Source: Bacteroidota bacterium (GTDB lineage: Bacteria; Bacteroidota; Bacteroidia; Flavobacteriales; Flavobacteriaceae). From it: a DNA stretch of 26,770 nt. A program made the translations under genes and the position numbers. How positions within the stretch are numbered: position 1 is the first letter of the stretch; each line of letters begins with the position of its first letter. Shown piece by piece: positions 1-8,357 of this stretch. Under the pieces are notes generated by a model that was not told the origin of the DNA, searched no databases, and saw only the letters and a list, made by a program, of their open reading frames with translations. The stretch is taken from assembly GCA_023457535.1 (NCBI GenBank), contig JAEWLN010000191.1, positions 1 to 26,770 on the forward strand. Reading direction: 5' to 3'.

Positions 1-2
1 GA

Positions 3-1304
3 ATTTCAAGCGACAACCTTTCCAAATTGCAGGAGAATCTGGTGATGTCGCACGCTTGCGGTACCGGTCAGGAAGTTCCGCGCGATATCGTCAAGCTCAT
101 GTTGTTGCTCAAGATCCAGTCGCTGAGCTACGGCAATTCAGGCGTGCAGCTGGCCACAGTGGAAAGATTGATCGATTTTTACAACCACGACGTGCTGCCG
201 GTCGTATTCGAACAAGGATCGCTCGGGGCTTCCGGCGATTTGGCTCCGCTGGCGCACTTGTCGCTACCGCTGCTCGGGATGGGCGAGGTGGATTACAAAG
301 GAAAACGCTGTGCGGCAAGCGAAGTGCTGTCGGATTTTGGCTGGCAACCCATCGTTTTGCAATCCAAGGAAGGCCTCGCGTTGCTTAACGGCACGCAATT
401 TATGAGTGCTTATGGCGCACATGTGCTGATGCGCGCCTGCAAATACAGTTGGCTGGCCGATCTGATCGGGGCCATTTCGCTCGAAGGTTTCGATGGCCGA
501 CGCGAGCCGTTTAACGAACTCATCCACCTGATACGTCCGCACAAAGGCCAGATTGTAACCGCCCAGCGCGTGCTCGGATTTTTATCCGATAGCCAGATCA
601 TCGCGCAATCCAAGCAGCACGTCCAAGATCCGTATTCGTTCCGATGCATTCCGCAAGTACATGGCGCTTCAAAAGATGCGATCGACTATGTAAAGAAAAC
701 GTTCCGCACAGAAATCAACTCCGTTACGGACAATCCCAATATTTTCATCGACAGTGACCAGATTATTTCAGGCGGAAATTTCCACGGCCAACCATTGGCA
801 TTGGCGCTGGACTTTCTGGCCATTGCGCTGTCTGAACTCGGAAGCATTTCTGAGCGTCGCACCTACCAGCTCATATCAGGGCTTCGGGGGTTGCCGCCGT
901 TTTTGGTCAACAATCCCGGACTCAATTCGGGTTTCATGATCCCGCAATACACCGCCGCGAGCATCGCCAGCCAAAACAAACAGCTGTGCACACCGGCCAG
1001 TGCTGACAGCATTGTTTCCAGCAACGGGCAGGAAGATCACGTCAGCATGGGGGCCAACGCGGCTACCAAAGCATTGCGCGTAATGGACAATCTGGAGCGC
1101 ATTTTAGCCATCGAACTCATGAATGCTTCGCAGGCCGTGGAATTCAGGCGCCCGCTACAGTCATCGGAATTCATTGAATCGTTCCTCAAAGCGTACCGTA
1201 CAGAAGTGCCGTTGGTGGACCAGGATCGCATTTTGCACTACGATATCGAAAAATCGGTGGCGTTTTTGCGCACTTTTGTCATCGAAGAAGAATTGCTCAA
1301 TTAA
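3..1304 (+). CDS. hutH: Histidine ammonia-lyase, 5' end outside the window
   Basis: Catalyses non-oxidative deamination of L-histidine to urocanate, the first step of histidine degradation, in the cytoplasm. The reading frame is open from base 3 with no upstream stop, so the TTG at 27 is not a real start and roughly the first 75-80 residues (including the YGVNTGFG region) lie outside. Seen here: the SHACGTG segment near the edge, the GSLGASGDLAPL motif whose Ala-Ser-Gly (bases 228-236) cyclises to the MIO cofactor, the PGLNSGFMIPQYTAA segment, and QEDHVSMGANAATK with the active-site Glu. The GLNSGFM and EDHVSM blocks match HAL better than the tyrosine lyases of flavobacteria, which share the fold. 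The closing residues are DIEKSVAFLRTFVIEEELLN. No other hut gene is visible beside it. Confidence 0.92.
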   Translation: MSSDNLSKLQENLVMSHACGTGQEVPRDIVKLMLLLKIQSLSYGNSGVQLATVERLIDFYNHDVLPVVFEQGSLGASGDLAPLAHLSLPLLGMGEVDYKGKRCAASEVLSDFGWQPIVLQSKEGLALLNGTQFMSAYGAHVLMRACKYSWLADLIGAISLEGFDGRREPFNELIHLIRPHKGQIVTAQRVLGFLSDSQIIAQSKQHVQDPYSFRCIPQVHGASKDAIDYVKKTFRTEINSVTDNPNIFIDSDQIISGGNFHGQPLALALDFLAIALSELGSISERRTYQLISGLRGLPPFLVNNPGLNSGFMIPQYTAASIASQNKQLCTPASADSIVSSNGQEDHVSMGANAATKALRVMDNLERILAIELMNASQAVEFRRPLQSSEFIESFLKAYRTEVPLVDQDRILHYDIEKSVAFLRTFVIEEELLN

Positions 1305-1390
1305 ACTGATTTTAACGCTGTGCCAAACTTTCGCTAAAATGATTCGTCGCTGCGCGTGATTTTCGTAATTTAGGGTAAAACAAATAAGTT

Positions 1391-1651
1391 ATGGAAACGA
1401 ATCACAACCAACGGGACGCGCGAGATCGGGAAGATGCTCCGAGTCCATACCGCGATCGTCGCGACGGATCTGAGGAAACCTCCCGCATCGGCGCTACAGA
1501 TCGCGACATATCTGGAAATGATATAGTGGAGGAAGGGCGTGACCAGCGTCGTCACCACCAGCAATTTGGCAACCGGAAATACGAATCCCATAAAAATCAC
1601 TCGTCCGCTGATGACCAGCCACGCGTGAACACCGGACCTGATTTTTCGTAA
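1391..1651 (+). CDS. Small charged hypothetical protein (86 aa)
   Basis: I do not recognise this protein. It begins METNHNQRDARDRED, is very rich in Arg, Asp, His, Asn and Gln, and has no hydrophobic segment or signal peptide, so it would be a soluble and probably disordered cytoplasmic protein. Support for it being a gene: it starts 86 bases after hutH, runs to a TAA at 1651, and is followed by an independent terminator at 1668-1701. An opposing reading frame at 1370-1600 (minus) encodes a hydrophobic stretch and is a possible rival, but has no such context. Codon use resembles the neighbours. It could also be a non-coding transcript or a degraded gene. Confidence 0.45.
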   Translation: METNHNQRDARDREDAPSPYRDRRDGSEETSRIGATDRDISGNDIVEEGRDQRRHHQQFGNRKYESHKNHSSADDQPRVNTGPDFS

Positions 1652-1667
1652 TATTTTAATGATTGGT

Positions 1668-1701
1668 AGGAAAAACGGCTTCTTTTACGGGCCGTTTTTT
1701 T
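1668..1701 (+). terminator. Rho-independent terminator after the small ORF
   Basis: AAACGGC and GCCGTTT form a stem around a short loop and are followed by a run of seven T. It sits directly downstream of the small ORF ending at 1651 and before the hydrolase, so it separates the two transcription units. Confidence 0.75.
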
Positions 1702-1784
1702 ATGGGACATCGGCTGTTAAATTTTGGCGTAGCGGTTACAATTTTCACCATCAGTCGCCTCAAGCGAAACTTACAACAGAAACC

Positions 1785-2594
1785 ATGAAAAAACTATTGA
1801 TTTTAAGTTGGATTGCGCTGCAAACAGCGGCGTTTGCACAAACCAAAATTCCTTATGGGAACAATCCTGAAGCCGGAAAGTATGCCACGGTCAATGGCAT
1901 CAGGATTTACTATGAAATTTATGGTCAGGGCGAACCACTGCTGTTGTTGCATGGAAACGGAGGCTCGATCAAAGGGCATACCCGACGCATTGAACACTAC
2001 AAGTCCAAATACAAAGTCATTGCTCTGGACAGCCGCGCGCATGGAAAAAGTGACGACCCCGGCACGCCGCTGACTTATGAACAAATGGCGTCCGATGTCA
2101 ATGCGGTGCTAGGACAACTTCAAATTGACTCGTGCTATGTTTGGGGTCAGAGCGACGGCGGCATCATCGGGCTTGAACTCGCGATGGATTACCCCGACAA
2201 AGTCAAACGGCTTGCTGTTTTTGGTGCTAATATCAAACCGGACAGCACGGCCGTATACCCTGAATTGTTGCAATGGGTCAACCGGACACTCACAAAGGCC
2301 AGAAACGATAATGAAAAACGGTTGTTGCAGTTGCTCAAAGACCATCCCAACCTGGAATACCCATCGCTTGCGCGTATCCGAGTACCGGTGTTGGTCATGA
2401 GCGGTGACCGCGATGCGATCCGGCTGCAGCACACCATCCGGATTTTTGAAAACATCCCGCAGTCGAATTTATTCATCATGCCTGGCGCGACTCATTTTGG
2501 GTCTTATGAAAAACCCGATTTGTTTTTCAAAGTGCTTGACGATTTTTTCTCAGGACCGTTTTCCAAAAAGGCAACTACGGATATTCTCAAGTAG
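1785..2594 (+). CDS. Secreted alpha/beta-fold hydrolase
   Basis: A serine hydrolase of the alpha/beta fold, 269 aa from this start. The ATG at 1785 is chosen because it gives a clean signal peptide (MKKLLILSWIALQTAAFAQ, cleavage after AQ); an in-frame ATG at 1659 would lie before the terminator hairpin and add an unlikely leader. Visible: oxyanion region LLLLHGNGG (residues 53-60), nucleophile elbow GQSDGG with Ser123, acid in SGDRDA (Asp208 or Asp210), and His237 in GATHFGS. The residues after the elbow (GIIGLELA) are typical of proline iminopeptidase/haloperoxidase-like members, but the substrate cannot be read from sequence. Probably periplasmic. It ends 3 bases from the convergent xth gene with no visible terminator between. 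Confidence 0.87.
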   Translation: MKKLLILSWIALQTAAFAQTKIPYGNNPEAGKYATVNGIRIYYEIYGQGEPLLLLHGNGGSIKGHTRRIEHYKSKYKVIALDSRAHGKSDDPGTPLTYEQMASDVNAVLGQLQIDSCYVWGQSDGGIIGLELAMDYPDKVKRLAVFGANIKPDSTAVYPELLQWVNRTLTKARNDNEKRLLQLLKDHPNLEYPSLARIRVPVLVMSGDRDAIRLQHTIRIFENIPQSNLFIMPGATHFGSYEKPDLFFKVLDDFFSGPFSKKATTDILK

Positions 2595-2597
2595 GCG

Positions 2598-3368
2598 TCA
2601 GTGCTTCAGTTCGATCCAAACCGGAGCGTGGTCGCTTGACTTTTCCCAACCGCGTACGTGTTTATCGACCCCGCCGGCTACGAGCTTGTCGCTCAACTGG
2701 GGGCTCAGCAAAAAATGGTCGATGCGCAAACCCGCATTTCTCGCATACGCCTGTCGGAAATAATCCCAGAAGGTATAGATGGTTTCGTTGGGGTAGAGTG
2801 TCCGGATGGCGTCGGTCCAGCCTTGTGCGACCAATTCGTGGAACGCGCGACGTACCTCAGGGTGAAAAAGCGCATCGTCGACCCAGCGTTCGGGCTTGTA
2901 AACATCGCGCTCGGTAGGCATGACGTTGAAATCGCCCGCCAAAACAACCGGCGTTTTGAAACCGAGTAGTTTTTGACTGCGTTGGGCCAGCCGGCCAAAC
3001 CATTTGAGTTTATAGTCCAGTTTGGGGCCGGGCGCCGGATTTCCGTTGGGCAGGTACAAACAACAAACCACCACGCCATCGATCATTGCCTCGATGTAGC
3101 GGCTTTGCAAATCTTCTGGATCGCCCGGCAGCGCGCGTCCGATTTCCTCGGGCGGTGTGCGCGAAAGGATGGCCACGCCGTTCCAACGCGATTGTCCGTG
3201 CCAGATCGCGTGATACCCCGCCTCGGCAATGGCGGCTTCGGGGAATTTTTCCTGCGGCGCTTTGAGCTCCTGCAGACACACCACATCGGGCTGCGTTTCG
3301 TCGAGCCAGCGCAGCAAAACGGGGAGCCGGCCGTTAACGCCGTTCACATTATAGGTGGCAATTTTCAT
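2598..3368 (-). CDS. xth: Exodeoxyribonuclease III
   Basis: An AP endonuclease and 3'-5' exonuclease of the endonuclease/exonuclease/phosphatase fold that acts in base-excision repair. At 256 aa it has the usual family length. Motifs in order: YNVNGVNGR (residues 6-14), LQELKAP with the Mg-binding Glu34, LYLPNGNP with Tyr105, GDFNVMPTERDVYKPE with Asp146 and Asn148, TFWDYF, LRIDHFLLS and SSDHAPVW with the catalytic Asp246-His247 pair. All key residues are present. It starts 6 bases after the stop of the rimK fusion gene, so the two are probably co-transcribed. The name xthA is also used for this family. Confidence 0.95.
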   Translation of the reverse strand: MKIATYNVNGVNGRLPVLLRWLDETQPDVVCLQELKAPQEKFPEAAIAEAGYHAIWHGQSRWNGVAILSRTPPEEIGRALPGDPEDLQSRYIEAMIDGVVVCCLYLPNGNPAPGPKLDYKLKWFGRLAQRSQKLLGFKTPVVLAGDFNVMPTERDVYKPERWVDDALFHPEVRRAFHELVAQGWTDAIRTLYPNETIYTFWDYFRQAYARNAGLRIDHFLLSPQLSDKLVAGGVDKHVRGWEKSSDHAPVWIELKH

Positions 3369-3374
3369 CGGGAA

Positions 3375-4754
3375 CTATTTCAGTCCCTTAAATTTAAGAT
3401 TTTTTTCGATTGCCTGGATCATTTTTCCGGCAATGTCTTTATTTGTGGCGCTTTCAATCCCTTCAAGTCCGGGCGAAGAGTTGACCTCGAGCAGCAAAGG
3501 ACCTTTGGCCGACCGGATGATGTCCACACCGGCGACTTTGAGTTCCATTGCCTTAGCCGCTTTGATCGCGATTTTGCGCTCCTCTTCTGTAATCCGTACC
3601 ACCGACGCTTTGCCACCCAGATGGATGTTGGCGCGGAATTCTCCGGGCAGTGCCTCGCGCTGGATGGCCGCCACTACTTTGCCGTCCACTACGAAACAGC
3701 GGATGTCTTTGCCGTTGGCCTCCTTGATGAATTCCTGTACGAGAATATTGGCGTTGACACTTTTGAACGCGTTGATCACTGATTCGGCGGCCTTTTTGGT
3801 TTCGGCCAATACAACGCCTTTGCCCTGGGTCCCTTCGAGCAATTTGACAATCAACGGCGATCCGCCCACCATTTTGATCAGATCGTCTGTATCAAGCGGC
3901 GAGTTCGCAAACCCGGTTGTTGGAATGTCAATGCCCTGATTGAGCAGCAACTGAAGTGAATACAACTTGTCGCGCGACTGCGCAATGGCTTTGGAAGAAT
4001 TGAGCGAAAACACCTTCAGTGCTTCGAACTGACGCGTAAGCGCGCAACCGTAAAACGTAACGCTTGGACGTATGCGCGGGATGATGGCGTCAAACCGGTG
4101 CAGGATCTTGCCGCCGCGGTAGTGGATCTCGGGCAATTTGGCATCGAGTTTCATGTAACATTCCTTGATGTTCAGAAATTCCATCTCATGCCCGCGGATC
4201 GCTCCGGCTTCCATGATGCGTTTGTTGCTGTACAATTCGGGGTTGCTGGCCAATAGCGCGATGCGCAGTCCTGTACCCGATTGCGGCGCGTCTTTGTACA
4301 ATTCCTTTAGATTCTGAAGCGACGGACTGTTGCCCAGCGTGTATTTGCGTTCCGGATCCACCAGCACGCGCCCGCTCATGGCCTCACGTCCGAGCAGCAT
4401 GCGGAATCCCATTGAATCGCGGTTGGTCAATGTCATTTCGATCGGCCAATTCGTTTGCCCGAGATCCAATGTGGTACGGATCACAAAACGCTGTTCGCGG
4501 AATCCGCTTGAACTCTTGACTACGCGTTTGTCCACCAGGGGTGCCTGGCAATGGATGACGGTCTTTAAATCGTTTTGGATCGGGTTGATGTCGAACTTGA
4601 CCCAGCTTTCGCCGTCCTTTTGGAATGGGGCGATGTTTACTGCGTGCAGCGCCGAGGTTTTCGCGCCCGAATCGATGCGCGCTTTGATGGCCGGAAGCTG
4701 AAGTTCTGGGAAAGAGAACCACTCTTCGCTGCCCAAAATGACTTTTGATGTCAT
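3375..4754 (-). CDS. rimK: Fused ATP-dependent zinc-protease domain and RimK-type glutamate ligase
   Basis: A 459-aa two-domain protein. Residues about 1-150 are a retropepsin-like 'ATP-dependent zinc protease' domain, shown by RIDSGAKTSALHA with the Asp-Ser-Gly triad at 28-30 and by GREAMSGRVLVDP. Residues about 160-459 are an ATP-grasp ligase of the RimK family: LRIALLASNPELYS, RIRPSVTFYG, a glycine-rich ATP loop LLEGTQGKGVV, LVQEFIKEANGKDIRCFVV, and the metal-binding LLLEVNSSPGLEGIE. RimK enzymes add glutamate to the C terminus of ribosomal protein S6. In many bacteria the two parts are separate neighbouring genes; the fused form occurs in Bacteroidota. What this fusion modifies is not shown by sequence. 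It heads a likely two-gene operon with xth. Confidence 0.9.
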   Translation of the reverse strand: MTSKVILGSEEWFSFPELQLPAIKARIDSGAKTSALHAVNIAPFQKDGESWVKFDINPIQNDLKTVIHCQAPLVDKRVVKSSSGFREQRFVIRTTLDLGQTNWPIEMTLTNRDSMGFRMLLGREAMSGRVLVDPERKYTLGNSPSLQNLKELYKDAPQSGTGLRIALLASNPELYSNKRIMEAGAIRGHEMEFLNIKECYMKLDAKLPEIHYRGGKILHRFDAIIPRIRPSVTFYGCALTRQFEALKVFSLNSSKAIAQSRDKLYSLQLLLNQGIDIPTTGFANSPLDTDDLIKMVGGSPLIVKLLEGTQGKGVVLAETKKAAESVINAFKSVNANILVQEFIKEANGKDIRCFVVDGKVVAAIQREALPGEFRANIHLGGKASVVRITEEERKIAIKAAKAMELKVAGVDIIRSAKGPLLLEVNSSPGLEGIESATNKDIAGKMIQAIEKNLKFKGLK

Positions 4755-4850
4755 GGTTTGATTTTTAGCGCCCGAAAATAAGTATTTTTTTGCGTCGTCA
4801 GTGCGTTTTCAATGCGAATTAATTGTTAAACCGGAGCGCTGAAATCGCGG

Positions 4851-5669
4851 TCATTTGTCATTGCGCAGTAACAGCGTAACGTGCATACAGGAATAAATAT
4901 CGTCCACATTGCGGATGTTCCAGTCTTTTTCGATCATCGCGGCAATAGTCTTGCTCTTATAGGTGTTCCCCAGCGGCAGCAAGTTCAATAATACGCCATA
5001 TTTGCTTTTGCCCAAGATACCGCGTACTTGCTCGATCCCAAAATTATCTTTTAGTTTTCCGATAACTTTATGCGTAAACGGCCATTCCCAGTCTTTGTCA
5101 TCCTGAAACGGTCGGTAGAGTGCACGCATGATTTTGATGGGCAGGCTGGTCTCAAGCGGATCGTAGGACACGATAATGCCGCCGGGTTTGAGTTTTTCTT
5201 TCAATCGGGCTACCAACAGGTCGAAATTCTCAAAATGGTGCAACACGCCATAAGCATAGATAATGTCAAAATCCGTGTCCTGGAATTCCGGCGAAAAAAA
5301 ATCAACTGCAACGGCGCGCGCATGAGGATAACCACCCGCTTCTATTTTAGCCTGCAAAGTCGCAATGGCGACATCGCTGAGATCAATGCCAATGTATTGC
5401 TTTGCATTCTCAGCCATATACAGTGAAAGCGCATTGCCGCGAAGACATCCGAGATCCAGGATTTTCTTGTCGCTCAGATCGCCCATCCACGTTTTGTGCT
5501 GCGCATAAACGCGGTCCTTTAAATCAAACTTTTTGCGAAACTCACTGAGCATTCCATTCCTGAAATTCGACCAGATGCGCGTGGGTAAGTTTTTCTTGCT
5601 TGCCTTCGTAGAATTGTAGAATTCCTTTTGGCGCTTATTGATTTCCAGGATTTCCTCAGTATTTTTCAT
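4851..5669 (-). CDS. Class I SAM-dependent methyltransferase
   Basis: A 272-aa methyltransferase with a Rossmann-type fold. Visible: motif I KILDLGCLRGNAL (residues 69-80), YIGIDLSDVAI for the ribose-binding acid, DFDIIYAYGVLHHFEN as motif IV, and LKPGGIIVSYDPLE. The first 60 residues (KRQKEFYNSTK, RIWSNFRNGM) are a helical extension of the kind found in small-molecule, lipid or quinone methyltransferases. The C-terminal third has no motif I can assign. The substrate is unknown. It has its own likely promoter (perfect -7 box at 5689-5696), lies just beyond the clpC terminators, and ends 96 bases before the rimK fusion start, so it is probably a single-gene unit or leads that operon. Confidence 0.85.
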   Translation of the reverse strand: MKNTEEILEINKRQKEFYNSTKASKKNLPTRIWSNFRNGMLSEFRKKFDLKDRVYAQHKTWMGDLSDKKILDLGCLRGNALSLYMAENAKQYIGIDLSDVAIATLQAKIEAGGYPHARAVAVDFFSPEFQDTDFDIIYAYGVLHHFENFDLLVARLKEKLKPGGIIVSYDPLETSLPIKIMRALYRPFQDDKDWEWPFTHKVIGKLKDNFGIEQVRGILGKSKYGVLLNLLPLGNTYKSKTIAAMIEKDWNIRNVDDIYSCMHVTLLLRNDK

Positions 5670-5688
5670 GTTATTTACAGTGTGTGCG

Positions 5689-5696
5689 CAAATATA
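5689..5696 (-). promoter_or_regulatory. Bacteroidota-type -7 box before the methyltransferase
   Basis: On the minus strand the sequence is TATATTTG, a perfect TAnnTTTG box, placed 19 bases upstream of the ATG at 5669. No good TTG is found about 20 bases further upstream; that place is taken by the T-run of the second clpC terminator. The call therefore rests on the -7 box and its position. Confidence 0.45.
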
Positions 5697-5709
5697 ACAG
5701 TTTTAGACA

Positions 5710-5768
5710 CGTAGGCATAAAAAAGCCTACTAATTCGTAGGCATAAAAAAGCCTACTAATTCGTAGGC
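5710..5768 (-). terminator. Tandemly duplicated clpC terminator overlapping the stop codon
   Basis: Two perfect 26-base copies (5710-5735 and 5736-5761) plus a 7-base partial third copy (5762-5768). Read on the minus strand, AGCCTAC-GAATTA-GTAGGCT followed by a T-run makes a classic hairpin. The first hairpin's left arm is the last codons of clpC, and the TAG stop lies at the junction of loop and right arm. The second copy repeats the entire hairpin and T-run 26 bases further on. Confidence 0.85.
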
Positions 5769-8299
5769 TTTTCTGTTTTGTTGATCTTAACGGTGAGTTC
5801 CTGCGCATCGTCCTCGAGATCCATGTAGATTTCGTCTCCGGAACCGATCTTTGAGGTAATAATCTCCTCGGCAAGGGCATCTTCGACATATTTCTGGATC
5901 GCGCGTTTGAGCGGTCTGGCCCCGAACTGCTTGTCAAAACCTTTTTCTGCGATGAACGCCTTGGCCTTATCGGACAGCGTCAGGTTGTAACCCAGTTCCT
6001 GGATGCGCACATAAAGTTTCTTGAGTTCGATTTCGATAATCAGGTCGATATCGGCTTTTTCGAGCGCATTGAAAACGATCACGTCGTCGATGCGGTTCAG
6101 GAATTCGGGTGCAAAGGTTTTCTTGAGCGCATTTTCGATGACGCTTTTCGAATGTTCGCCTGCATTGGCCACTTTGGCAGCGGTCCCAAATCCGACGCCT
6201 TGCCCAAAATCCTTGAGCTGGCGCGCACCAACGTTAGACGTCATGATAATGATCGTATTCTTGAAGTCGATTTTACGCCCGAGGCTGTCGGTCAAAAACC
6301 CATCGTCGAGCACCTGGAGCATCATGTTGAAAACATCGGGGTGCGCCTTCTCAATTTCGTCCAGCAAAACGACACAATACGGTTTGCGCCTTACTTTTTC
6401 GGTCAATTGACCGCCTTCTTCATAACCGACGTATCCCGGAGGGGCGCCCACCAACCTCGAAATGGCGAATTTTTCCATGTATTCGCTCATGTCGATGCGG
6501 ATCAGCGCGTCTTCAGAGTCAAACAATTCTTTGGCAAGCACCTTGGCGAGCTGCGTTTTACCAACGCCTGTTTGTCCGAGGAAGATGAACGATCCGATCG
6601 GACGGTTCGGATCTTTAAGACCCGCCCGGTTTCGCTGGATCGAACGCGCGATCTTGAGCACGGCTTCTTTTTGTCCGATGACTTTATTTTCGATGAGCTC
6701 AGGCAGGTTTGCAAGTTTGTTGCTCTCGGTTTGGGCGATGCGGTTCACGGGGATGCCGGTCATCATCGATACCACGTCGGCCACATTGTCTTCCGTGACC
6801 AGGATGCGGTTCGATTTGGAATCCTCTTCCCATTGTTCCTGGGCAATCGCGAGTTCCTTTTCAATGCGTTTCTCGTCGTCACGCAACTTGGCGGCCTCTT
6901 CGTATTTTTGCTTTTTGACCACTGAATTCTTGAGCTCGCGCACTTCTTCGAGTTGCCGTTCGAGATCCAGGATCTGTTTGGGAACTTCAATATTGGTAAT
7001 GTGCACGCGGGAACCGGCTTCGTCCATCGCATCGATCGCCTTGTCCGGCAGGAATCGTTCGGACATGTAGCGGTTGGTCAGTTTGACACACGCTTCCACG
7101 GCTTCAGGCGTATACGTTACATTGTGGTGATCTTCGTATTTGTTTTTGATATTGTTCAGGATCGTGATCGTTTCCTCCACCGATGTCGGTTCTACGATGA
7201 TCTTCTGGAAACGGCGTTCAAGCGCACCGTCCTTTTCGATATACTGACGGTATTCGTCGAGCGTGGTCGCGCCGATGCATTGGATCTCGCCCCGTGCGAG
7301 CGCCGGTTTAAACATATTGCTGGCGTCGAGTGAACCCGTTGCGCCGCCTGCGCCCACAATGGTGTGGATTTCGTCGATGAACAAAATGATGTCGTCATTT
7401 TTCTCGAGCTCGTTCATCACGGCTTTCATTCGCTCTTCAAACTGTCCGCGGTACTTGGTCCCGGCAACCAAACTGGCCAGATCGAGCGTTACCACGCGCT
7501 TGTTGAACAAAATGCGCGATACTTTTTTCTGGATGATGCGCAGCGCAAGGCCTTCGGCAATCGCCGATTTACCCACGCCGGGTTCCCCGATCAAAAGCGG
7601 GTTGTTTTTCTTGCGTCGCGAGAGAATTTGCGAAACGCGTTCGATTTCTTTTTCACGGCCCACGACCGGATCGAGCTTGCCTTCTTCGGCCAGTTCGGTC
7701 AAATCGCGTCCGAAGTTGTCCAGTACCGGCGTTTTGGACTTTTTGTTCGACTTGTTCGCCGGATTGTTGAATGAGCCTTCTTTAAGGCTGTCATCCTGTC
7801 CTGAATCGTCGTTGAACGATTCGTTTTTAGGAAGGTTTTCGAGGAAATTATCTTCGTTTGGCGTCATGTTCAGATACTGTTCTTTGGCTGAATCATAGTC
7901 AATTTTGAGTTTGTTCAGCAACTTGGTTGTTGGATCGTTTTCGTTTCTTAAAATGCACAACAGCAAATGCGCGGTGCTGATCGAAGTGCTCTGGAAAACC
8001 TTGGCTTCGAGAAAAGTGGTTTTGAGCGCACGTTCTGCCTGTCGGGTCAGGTGCAGGTTCTTCTTTTCATTGCTTGTGGCAACGTTGGGATTGGCCGGGC
8101 TCAGGATTTCGACCTTCCTGCGCAAATGCTCGAGGTCTACCGATAAGTTATTCAGAATCGTAATTGCTTTGCCGTTGCCATCCCTCAAAATCCCCAACAT
8201 CAGATGCTCCGTACCAATAAAGTCGTGCCCCAGACGCAGGGCTTCCTCCTTGCTGTACGTGATCACATCCTTGACCCTTGGTGAAAAATTATCATCCAT
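5756..8299 (-). CDS. clpC: ATP-dependent Clp protease ATP-binding subunit ClpC
   Basis: An AAA+ unfoldase (847 aa) that hands proteins to ClpP for degradation in the cytoplasm. Order of parts: two Clp N repeats (about 1-145), a variable linker rich in Asn, Asp, Ser and Lys (about 146-192), AAA-1 with Walker A GEPGVGKS (238-245) and Walker B ILFIDE (305-310), a UVR-type middle helix (about 445-490), AAA-2 with Walker A GQTGVGKT (575-582) and Walker B VVLLDE (643-648), the GVGF loop (701-704) expected for ClpP docking, and a D2-small C-terminal domain ending NKTEKPTN. The short middle domain and GVGF loop separate it from ClpB. It has a good candidate promoter at 8319-8350 and a duplicated terminator. 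No CtsR or McsAB gene is nearby. Confidence 0.96.
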   Translation of the reverse strand: MDDNFSPRVKDVITYSKEEALRLGHDFIGTEHLMLGILRDGNGKAITILNNLSVDLEHLRRKVEILSPANPNVATSNEKKNLHLTRQAERALKTTFLEAKVFQSTSISTAHLLLCILRNENDPTTKLLNKLKIDYDSAKEQYLNMTPNEDNFLENLPKNESFNDDSGQDDSLKEGSFNNPANKSNKKSKTPVLDNFGRDLTELAEEGKLDPVVGREKEIERVSQILSRRKKNNPLLIGEPGVGKSAIAEGLALRIIQKKVSRILFNKRVVTLDLASLVAGTKYRGQFEERMKAVMNELEKNDDIILFIDEIHTIVGAGGATGSLDASNMFKPALARGEIQCIGATTLDEYRQYIEKDGALERRFQKIIVEPTSVEETITILNNIKNKYEDHHNVTYTPEAVEACVKLTNRYMSERFLPDKAIDAMDEAGSRVHITNIEVPKQILDLERQLEEVRELKNSVVKKQKYEEAAKLRDDEKRIEKELAIAQEQWEEDSKSNRILVTEDNVADVVSMMTGIPVNRIAQTESNKLANLPELIENKVIGQKEAVLKIARSIQRNRAGLKDPNRPIGSFIFLGQTGVGKTQLAKVLAKELFDSEDALIRIDMSEYMEKFAISRLVGAPPGYVGYEEGGQLTEKVRRKPYCVVLLDEIEKAHPDVFNMMLQVLDDGFLTDSLGRKIDFKNTIIIMTSNVGARQLKDFGQGVGFGTAAKVANAGEHSKSVIENALKKTFAPEFLNRIDDVIVFNALEKADIDLIIEIELKKLYVRIQELGYNLTLSDKAKAFIAEKGFDKQFGARPLKRAIQKYVEDALAEEIITSKIGSGDEIYMDLEDDAQELTVKINKTEKPTN

Positions 8300-8318
8300 A
8301 ATATTGAAGTTGGTATTG

Positions 8319-8350
8319 TAAATTTAATAATAATGGCCCGGTTTTGCAAA
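8319..8350 (-). promoter_or_regulatory. Predicted clpC promoter
   Basis: On the minus strand TTTG (8347-8350) is followed after 20 bases by TAAATTTA (8319-8326), one mismatch from the Bacteroidota -33/-7 pattern TTTG-N19/20-TAnnTTTG. It lies 20 bases upstream of the clpC start. Position and spacing are both right. Confidence 0.5.
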
Positions 8351-8357
8351 AACCATT

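Noticed and set aside
3..1304. Tyrosine ammonia-lyase
   Set aside because: The fold and MIO motif are shared, but the GLNSGFM and EDHVSM blocks follow histidine lyases; the N-terminal part that would help is outside the window.
1370..1600. Minus-strand frame of 76 codons encoding a hydrophobic peptide
   Set aside because: It opposes the plus-strand ORF that has a matching terminator; it has no promoter or conserved feature, though I cannot exclude it fully.
2973..3782. Plus-strand frame of 269 codons across xth and the rimK fusion
   Set aside because: It crosses two well-supported genes on the other strand and has shadow-type composition.
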